Shown piece by piece: positions 35,633 through 41,633 of a stretch of 41,633 bases of DNA. The DNA lies in assembly GCA_015654985.1 (NCBI GenBank), contig JAATFW010000156.1:1-41633 (forward strand), read 5' to 3'. Position 1 is the stretch's first letter, and the number at the start of each line of letters is the position of its first letter. Under the pieces are notes generated by a model. The model saw only the letters and a program-made list of their open reading frames with translations, did not search any database and was not told the origin of the DNA. Position numbers and translations under genes: made by a program. Origin of the DNA: Sphingobacteriales bacterium (GTDB lineage Bacteria > Bacteroidota > Bacteroidia > Sphingobacteriales > Sphingobacteriaceae).

Positions 35633-37309
35633 TTAACCCTCAGGCGTTTCTGCTTCAAGCAGTTGGCGCGCATGCTGAATGGCAAATTCTCCGGGATTTT
35701 CTCCGCTCAGCATTTTTGCAATCTCAATAACCCGGTCATCCCTGCTCAACAGGCTGATGTTGGTGTGGGTAATTTCCTGTTTTTCATCCTTATAAACGTA
35801 ATAATGGTTTTCTCCCTTACTCGCTATCTGAGGAAGATGAGTAATAGCGATAACCTGCATTTCTTCAGAAAGTTTTTGCATAATGCGGCCAACTTTTAAT
35901 GCTACTTCGCCGGATATACCTGTATCTATTTCATCGAAAATAATAGTTGGAAGGGCAATGTGCCTTGATATCAGTGATTTTATACTCAGCATCAGGCGGG
36001 AGAGTTCTCCGCCTGATGCCACCTTATTCATCGGTGCAGGCTCCTGACCTTTATTGGCGGAGAAGAGAAACTGGACCTTGTTCCTCCCATGCTGATTGAG
36101 CTGATCCTCATCAAGCAATACATTTTCGATCCTGAGCACTGCATTTGGCATGCCCACTTCTGTGAGCATTGCTTTTATCCGTTCTTCTATCGCCGGGATG
36201 ACTTCATTTCTGCTTGCGGATAATGTATCCGAAAGCATTATCAGTTCTGCTTTTAGCCTTTGTTTTTCAGCCTTCAGCTTTTCAAGCTCGTCTTCGGCAA
36301 AGGAAATAGAGTAGAGTTTATCAGAGAGGCTTTCCCTGATCGCTGTCAGTTCCTGTATTGTTGTAACCCTGTGTTTTTTTTGAAGGGTGTAAATGATATT
36401 AAGCCTGTCGCCAATCTCAGTGGTACGCCCTTCGTCAATTTGGGTTTTCTGCTCCAGGCCTTCCAGTTCTGAGGCGATGTCTTTGATCTCAATCAGGCTG
36501 CTTTCCAGCCGACCGGCAAGATCCTTTGCAGCAGGCAGAAACTTTTCAATATGCTGTAACTGCAGCAACGATTCTTTGAGCTGTGTAACTGCTGCCTGTT
36601 CATTATCATTCAGAAGATAAACTGCAGACATCAGGTTTCTTTTAATCTCTTCTGCATGACTTAATGCGGTCATCTCAAGTTCCAGGCTTTCCTGTTCGCC
36701 TGCGACGAGTGAGGCCTGCTCCAGCTCGTTAAACTGGAACTGATAATAATCCATATCTGTCTTTGCCTGGCTGCTTTCCTCTTCAAGCTGTTTTAAGCGT
36801 GAAACGGTTTTTTTATAAGCCCGGAAGTTTTCCTGATAGTTCTCAAGCAAGGTTTTATTTGCAGCCAGCGAATCGACAACCAGAAGCTGAAACTGCTCGT
36901 CGTTTATTTCCAGGATGGCATGCTGTGAATGAATGTCGATCAGCAACTCGCCCAGGCTCCGTAAGACGGTCAGGTTAACAGGAGTATCATTTATAAATGA
37001 ACGTGATTTTCCATCGGCTGAGATCTCCCGGCGCAGTACGGTTTCCTCCTCATAATCGAGGTCGTTGTCTTCAAAAAAGTGTACGAGATTATAGCCTGAA
37101 ATATTAAAGATCCCTTCAATAATGCATTTTTTCTGCTGATTATAGAAGTATTTGCTTTCTGTTCTCTGCCCCAGGATCAAAGACAAGGCTCCCAGGATAA
37201 TCGATTTTCCTGCCCCGGTCTCTCCTGTAAGTATATTCAGCTTGTTGGAGAATGAGATATCCAGATCTTCTATCAGGGCATAATTTCGAATGATCAAACG
37301 GCTTAACAT
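35633..37309 (-). CDS. recN: DNA repair protein RecN
   Basis: MLSRLIIRNYALIEDLDISFSNKLNILTGETGAGKSIILGALSLILG; VASGGELSRLMLSIKSL; TIIFDEIDTGISGEVALKVG. Confidence 0.97.
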   Translation of the reverse strand: MLSRLIIRNYALIEDLDISFSNKLNILTGETGAGKSIILGALSLILGQRTESKYFYNQQKKCIIEGIFNISGYNLVHFFEDNDLDYEEETVLRREISADGKSRSFINDTPVNLTVLRSLGELLIDIHSQHAILEINDEQFQLLVVDSLAANKTLLENYQENFRAYKKTVSRLKQLEEESSQAKTDMDYYQFQFNELEQASLVAGEQESLELEMTALSHAEEIKRNLMSAVYLLNDNEQAAVTQLKESLLQLQHIEKFLPAAKDLAGRLESSLIEIKDIASELEGLEQKTQIDEGRTTEIGDRLNIIYTLQKKHRVTTIQELTAIRESLSDKLYSISFAEDELEKLKAEKQRLKAELIMLSDTLSASRNEVIPAIEERIKAMLTEVGMPNAVLRIENVLLDEDQLNQHGRNKVQFLFSANKGQEPAPMNKVASGGELSRLMLSIKSLISRHIALPTIIFDEIDTGISGEVALKVGRIMQKLSEEMQVIAITHLPQIASKGENHYYVYKDEKQEITHTNISLLSRDDRVIEIAKMLSGENPGEFAIQHARQLLEAETPEG

Positions 37310-37388
37310 TTCTTATTCTGAGTATGATTGATTTTTTATTTATAAAACTCTTTTTTTCAACGGCGGATGAACACGATAAACTATTTCC

Positions 37389-38288
37389 TTAATTCTTCGT
37401 CAGTACGGTATATTTACCAATATTGGCCGGATCTGCCGAGCTTAAGATATTGTACGCTCTGATCCGGTCGGGCGGAGGCGACTGGGCAATAATATTTACC
37501 AGCTCATCAGCCTTTGCCGTAAAGAAAACCTGGTTGAGCATCGATCCCTGCTGCTGTTTGTCTATTTTCTGAAGCTGCGGCAGGATAGCAAGGATCTGCT
37601 TCCGTCCCTTCTCCTGATTGTCGGCCATCAGGTCCAACCCGTTTCTGTGATAATCGTATAAAGCCTGCCTGATGGGATTGTAAGCTTTGTTGCCGAGGTT
37701 CTCAGCAAGCCAATACCTGTTTCTTAATCCTTCAAAAGCTTTCCATCCCGTGTAGGCTGTATTCTGAGCATTATTAACAACATTCTGGGCCCGGGCGAAA
37801 TAGGGGCTTCCCCCGAATGCTGAAAAAGTATCGTAATCCAGTCCGGTAATGATATAAGCATAATAAGCCAGCAGCGATGTGAGGTTGTTATTAAAAGACT
37901 GATCTGAATAATCAAGCGGCTGTCCTTCTGCATAGCTGAAGCTGAAATCCTTGTCGCTCAGGTTCAGGATCGTCGAATTGTAACTGCTGCCATATACCGG
38001 GCGGCTTGACTGGATTTGGGCTTCTGCTTTGAAGCTGGAGGAACCATCCCAGTCTGAAATGTTAATTACAAAACTGCAATCTATCCGCTCCTGCGACTGG
38101 AGAATGTCGGATGACCATTTTCTGCCGTTTAAGAATTCACGGATAGCCGCTTCAAGAACTTCAAGCGGTCTTTTATTTGTATTTTGTACCTGAGGAGATA
38201 ATATTTGCACGCGTGCATTCAGATCCTGGGCATTTACCAGAATTACAGAAAGGAGCAACAGGATAATTACTGTAAATCTTCGTGTCAT
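37389..38288 (-). CDS. DUF4835 family exported protein
   Basis: MTRRFTVIILLLLSVILVNAQDLNARVQILSPQVQNTNK...; DYDTFSAFGGSPYFARAQNVVNNAQ; conserved Bacteroidota neighbour of coaBC/recN. ATG at 38288 overlaps the coaBC stop. Confidence 0.82.
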   Translation of the reverse strand: MTRRFTVIILLLLSVILVNAQDLNARVQILSPQVQNTNKRPLEVLEAAIREFLNGRKWSSDILQSQERIDCSFVINISDWDGSSSFKAEAQIQSSRPVYGSSYNSTILNLSDKDFSFSYAEGQPLDYSDQSFNNNLTSLLAYYAYIITGLDYDTFSAFGGSPYFARAQNVVNNAQNTAYTGWKAFEGLRNRYWLAENLGNKAYNPIRQALYDYHRNGLDLMADNQEKGRKQILAILPQLQKIDKQQQGSMLNQVFFTAKADELVNIIAQSPPPDRIRAYNILSSADPANIGKYTVLTKN

Positions 38289-39481
38289 ACCAGGCTTATA
38301 ATCTTTTTGCATATATCTTTAGCCACTTCTTCTTTCAGTTTCAACGGAAAATGCTCCTTATGAAGGTTCCGGTCTATAATTGTTATTTTGTTTGTATCCG
38401 ACTTAAAGCCTGCCCCTTTATCATTCAAAGAGTTAAGAACAATAAAGTCAAGATTTTTCTTTTCAAGCTTTTTTACGGCATTCTCTTCTTCATCGTTAGT
38501 CTCCAATGCGAATCCAACCAATAACTGCCCATGTTGTTTCATCCGCCCGGCTTTTGCCAGGATATCGGTGGTTTTAATCAGGTCTATGCTAAAGTCCGGA
38601 GTATCCTTTTTGATCTTTTCCAGGGAGGGGTGTAAAGGCTTATAATCAGCCACAGCAGCATTCATTACAGCTATGTTAACGGAGGGAAAGTACTTTTCTA
38701 CCTCTGCCGCCATTTCATCGGATGATGTAATGTTAATACGGGTGATGTTTTTCCCCGCGGCCTGCATTCCTGACGGCCCGCTGATAAGGGTGACATCAGC
38801 ACCCAGCCGTGCCAGTTCTTCAGCGATGGCAAAGCCCATTTTGCCTGAAGAGTGGTTGCCTATAAATCGTACAGGATCTATTGCTTCATAAGTGGGGCCG
38901 GCTGTAACCAGCGCTTTCTTTCCTTTCAGAGGCAATCCGCTGGTAAGGGAAGTGTTCAGGAAATCTATGATCTCTTCGGGTTCAGCCATACGGCCTTCTC
39001 CGTTTAGCCCGCTGGCAAGCTCTCCATATCCTGGTTTTATCTGGATGTTTCCGTAGTCTTCGAGCCGCTTTACGTTGATTTGTACAGAAGGGTGCTGCCA
39101 CATATCCAGATCCATTGCCGGGGCGAAATATACAGGACATTTAGCCGAAAGGTAAGCTGCGGCAAGAAGGTTATCGCATAAGCCGGAGGCAAATTTAGCA
39201 AGCGAATTAGCGGTTGCCGGAGCAACAAGCATCAGGTCGGCCCAGAGGCCCAGCTCAACATGACTGTTCCATTCGCCGGTATCTTCCCTGAAATAATTGC
39301 TGTAGACGGGGTTTTTAGAGAGGGTTGAAAAAGTAAGGGGACTAACAAAATGCGTTGCATCTTTTGTCATTATTACTTTGACGTTTGCACCAGCTTTCAC
39401 CAGTAAACGAGTTAAAGTAGCAGATTTGTAACTGGCTATGCTGCCACAAACGCCCAGTAATATCTTTTTTCCTTCAAGCAT
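38285..39481 (-). CDS. coaBC: Bifunctional phosphopantothenoylcysteine decarboxylase/phosphopantothenate-cysteine ligase
   Basis: MLEGKKILLGVCGSIASYKSATLTRLLVKAGANVKVIMT; ALVTAGPTYEAIDPVRFIGNHSSGKMGFAIAEELARLGADVTLISGP. Confidence 0.96.
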   Translation of the reverse strand: MLEGKKILLGVCGSIASYKSATLTRLLVKAGANVKVIMTKDATHFVSPLTFSTLSKNPVYSNYFREDTGEWNSHVELGLWADLMLVAPATANSLAKFASGLCDNLLAAAYLSAKCPVYFAPAMDLDMWQHPSVQINVKRLEDYGNIQIKPGYGELASGLNGEGRMAEPEEIIDFLNTSLTSGLPLKGKKALVTAGPTYEAIDPVRFIGNHSSGKMGFAIAEELARLGADVTLISGPSGMQAAGKNITRINITSSDEMAAEVEKYFPSVNIAVMNAAVADYKPLHPSLEKIKKDTPDFSIDLIKTTDILAKAGRMKQHGQLLVGFALETNDEEENAVKKLEKKNLDFIVLNSLNDKGAGFKSDTNKITIIDRNLHKEHFPLKLKEEVAKDICKKIISLV

Positions 39482-39561
39482 AATCACATAAAGTCTTAAA
39501 TAAAGCTTTAGCTTTATGCCTTCGCCTTCAGCTTTCAGCCCCTGAAGGTTCAAACTTAGAG

Positions 39562-39608
39562 AAAATATTTTATATGCTGTTTAATAGAAACAGCATATAA
39601 AATATTTT
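39562..39608. terminator. AT-rich 21-bp perfect hairpin between rpoZ and coaBC
   Basis: aaaatattttatatgctgttt (39562-39582) / aaacagcatataaaatatttt (39588-39608), 5-nt loop. Confidence 0.75.
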
Positions 39609-39672
39609 TATTAAAAAGTCTCTGGCTTTGCTTTGCTAATTGCCGGCAGTCCAAAGGTTTTATTTTTACCTT

Positions 39673-40005
39673 TTATTGCGCAGGTTCTTTCGCCGGGTTT
39701 CTGAAGTAAACTTTTCCGTTTAAGAATTCGTCGATAGCAATAAGCGTAGGCTTCGGCATACGCTCATAATGCTTTGATATTTCTATCTGCTCACGGTTTT
39801 CGAATACTTCTTCCAGATTATCATTGGAAGATGCAAATTCAGAAAGCTTGCCATGAAGTTCTTCCTTTATGTTATTTGATATCTGGTTTGCCCGTTTTGA
39901 AATAACTACAAGTGATTCGTAAAGATTATCTGTAGTTGTATCCAACTGGCGCAAATCTCGTGTAACTGTAGTTGGTGCAACCGTACTGTTTTTAGTATTA
40001 CTCAT
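39673..40005 (-). CDS. rpoZ: DNA-directed RNA polymerase omega-like subunit (Bacteroidota type)
   Basis: TTVTRDLRQLDTTTDNLYESLVVISKRANQISNNIKEEL...KPTLIAIDEFLNGKVYFRNP. Confidence 0.85.
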   Translation of the reverse strand: MSNTKNSTVAPTTVTRDLRQLDTTTDNLYESLVVISKRANQISNNIKEELHGKLSEFASSNDNLEEVFENREQIEISKHYERMPKPTLIAIDEFLNGKVYFRNPAKEPAQ

Positions 40006-40921
40006 CTTTTTTAGTTGTTTTATCTTCCTGATCTGTTGTTTTTCCCTGATCTGTTGTTTTAGTAGTTTTCTGCGCCGGCTGCTGTGCTGCCAGTAATTTT
40101 ACTGCTTTAGAGATGCCCTCTTCAGATCGTTTTTTATAGTCCTGTACTTCTTTCAGATACTTGCTGTCTGGATGATCTTCTGCAAATTCAGATGCAAGGC
40201 TAACTGCTTCGCCAAACCGTTCTTCCTGCCTGATCTCTATACTGTTTTCGGCATAAAGATATTGAGCCTGCACAGTAAGGTATTCCATTTCTTCAGCATA
40301 TTTGGTATCGGGAAAATCTCTCAGTGCATTTTTAAACGCAATAACTGCCGACCGGTAATTCTGAACATCGTAACTTCCGATATCAAGGTACAGGCGGGCA
40401 TTTGCAAAAGCTTTTCTCTCAAGTTTGTCGCGCAGGTTGGTAATAAGATTGCTGGCCTCGGCAACCCTGTCGCTCTTGGGATAGAGATTTATAAAAAGTT
40501 GCAGTGATTCGATTGCCTGTTTTGTGTTTTCCTGATCAAGGGTGAAATTCGGAGATTCAAGATAATAACAATAAGCCGACATATAACGGCAGTCTTCTGC
40601 CCGTGCACTGTTAGGATATGTATCAGCAAAAACCTTGAACTGGTATCTGGCAGTAGTATAATCTTTTAACTGGTAATTTGTATAGGCAAAATAGTAGGAG
40701 AGGTCTTCTGCTTCCGCATGACCCCTGTATTTTTGCATCAGCCCGTCGAACAGGGTTAGTGCCTTACTATAGTCTCTTTTATTATAAAGGCGTATGGCTT
40801 CCTGATATTTTTTTGCCGTGTCGTTGCTTTGAACTAATTTTTCAAATTTGCTTTTACAGCCTGCAACTCCTGCTATTAATATAATTAAACACCACGTTAG
40901 TAAACGCTTCTTTTTAAACAT
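39998..40921 (-). CDS. bamD: Outer-membrane protein assembly factor BamD (lipoprotein, TPR)
   Basis: MFKKKRLLTWCLIILIAGVAGCKSKFEKL lipoprotein signal; YNKRDYSKALTLFDGLMQKYRGHAEAEDLSYYFAYTNYQLKDYTTARYQFKVFADTYPNSARAEDCRYM. Confidence 0.92.
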   Translation of the reverse strand: MFKKKRLLTWCLIILIAGVAGCKSKFEKLVQSNDTAKKYQEAIRLYNKRDYSKALTLFDGLMQKYRGHAEAEDLSYYFAYTNYQLKDYTTARYQFKVFADTYPNSARAEDCRYMSAYCYYLESPNFTLDQENTKQAIESLQLFINLYPKSDRVAEASNLITNLRDKLERKAFANARLYLDIGSYDVQNYRSAVIAFKNALRDFPDTKYAEEMEYLTVQAQYLYAENSIEIRQEERFGEAVSLASEFAEDHPDSKYLKEVQDYKKRSEEGISKAVKLLAAQQPAQKTTKTTDQGKTTDQEDKTTKKDE

Positions 40922-40925
40922 CCTG

Positions 40926-40956
40926 CAAAGATACATTAAATCAAAATAATAGTCAA
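40926..40956 (-). promoter_or_regulatory. Bacteroidota promoter for bamD
   Basis: Minus strand: TTG-N20-TATCTTTG (-33 at 40954-40956, -7 at 40926-40933), 4 nt before ATG 40921. Confidence 0.65.
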
Positions 40957-41444
40957 TCCCATATTACAGGGTGCGAAGATATAAGAATATAATTACCGGC
41001 ATTGCTTTTTAACAAACCTTAACAAAGCAATCGAGTTTTGGATCTGACAGAATTAAAATAGGAGAAGGTATATTGCATATTAGTTTCTGTCTATATATTA
41101 TGGATACTGCAACGCCGCCGCGTTATGGATCCCGCCACATCTTTGCCTTGTGCCGGTTAATAAACTGCCCTTGAGTAATCCCTTTTGAATAAACGGAACG
41201 GATCTGCCAGAGACATTTCCTTCTTCCGGTCCCTTTGAGTTGGTAGTCTTATATTAATTTAGGTATGTATTGTATTATATTATAGGGATTACAGGGACAT
41301 AGGGTGTGTATGTGGTTTGTACAGAATTGCCGTCTTGCAGAACGCAGCAACCCACATCTCCGCGTCTCAGGAACTGGAACACAATTCTTAATTTGTGATT
41401 CAGGGTGTATAACTAATCCAGGATTATCAATACAGGCGGTACCG

Positions 41445-41592
41445 AATGCCTGACCAAACGCATACCTGTGCCTGATGTAGTCAGGATAATATGGGGATCA
41501 TGTCGGGATAATGTCGGATAAAAGTCCGACATTATCCCGACATGATCCCCATGAGATGCCGATATTATCCTCATATGATCAGGCATTGGTCA
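41445..41592. repeat. Nested palindrome with 28-bp perfect central stem
   Basis: atggggatcatgtcgggataatgtcgga (41491-41518) / tccgacattatcccgacatgatccccat (41525-41552), loop taaaag; outer arms aggataat (41483-41490)/attatcct (41564-41571) and aatgcctga (41445-41453)/tcaggcatt (41579-41587). Confidence 0.95.
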
Positions 41593-41633
41593 GGGTTTGG
41601 TTTGGTTTTGGAATTGGCAGGAGTATATATACG

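Noticed and set aside
40937-41633. Possible small genes in the right-end non-coding region
   Set aside because: No ORF of convincing length or composition in the track; I only support the palindrome there.
1-41633. tRNA/rRNA genes and insertion sequences
   Set aside because: None recognised by eye (no CCA-flanked cloverleaf-like segment, no transposase motifs). A tRNAscan/ISfinder run would be needed for certainty.

Overview
The window is a 41.6-kb chromosomal segment from a member of the Bacteroidota, probably a Sphingobacteriales/Pedobacter-like organism. The call rests on gldA, Bacteroidota-type rpoZ, SusC/OMP-type barrels, DUF4835 and TAnnTTTG promoters. Most of it is housekeeping: leuS (3' part), glyS, rpsL-rpsG-fusA-rpsJ, fabI, recN, coaBC, rpoZ, bamD and pntB/pntA2. 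It also carries two TonB/outer-membrane receptors, a PAS histidine kinase, a GT39/GT2/flippase/epimerase glycan cluster and a RelE/ParE-type toxin-antitoxin pair. The most interesting content is: (1) an AT-rich insertion between gldA and rpsL encoding a small R-S-E-class ADP-ribosyltransferase, translationally coupled to an unknown 115-aa protein (candidate toxin/immunity or defence cassette), preceded by an intricate nested palindrome; (2) a three-copy dispersed element made of GTTGAAG heptad arrays starting within 5 nt of stop codons and followed by a conserved ~90-bp core; (3) a second nested palindrome with a 28-bp perfect stem at the right end of the window; (4) a fungal Tyr1-like prephenate dehydrogenase; (5) an attenuator-like hairpin with two competing 5' arms between rpsG and fusA; and (6) promoters placed so close to start codons that near-leaderless mRNAs are predicted. 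No database or folding computation was run. Family calls come from motif recognition.
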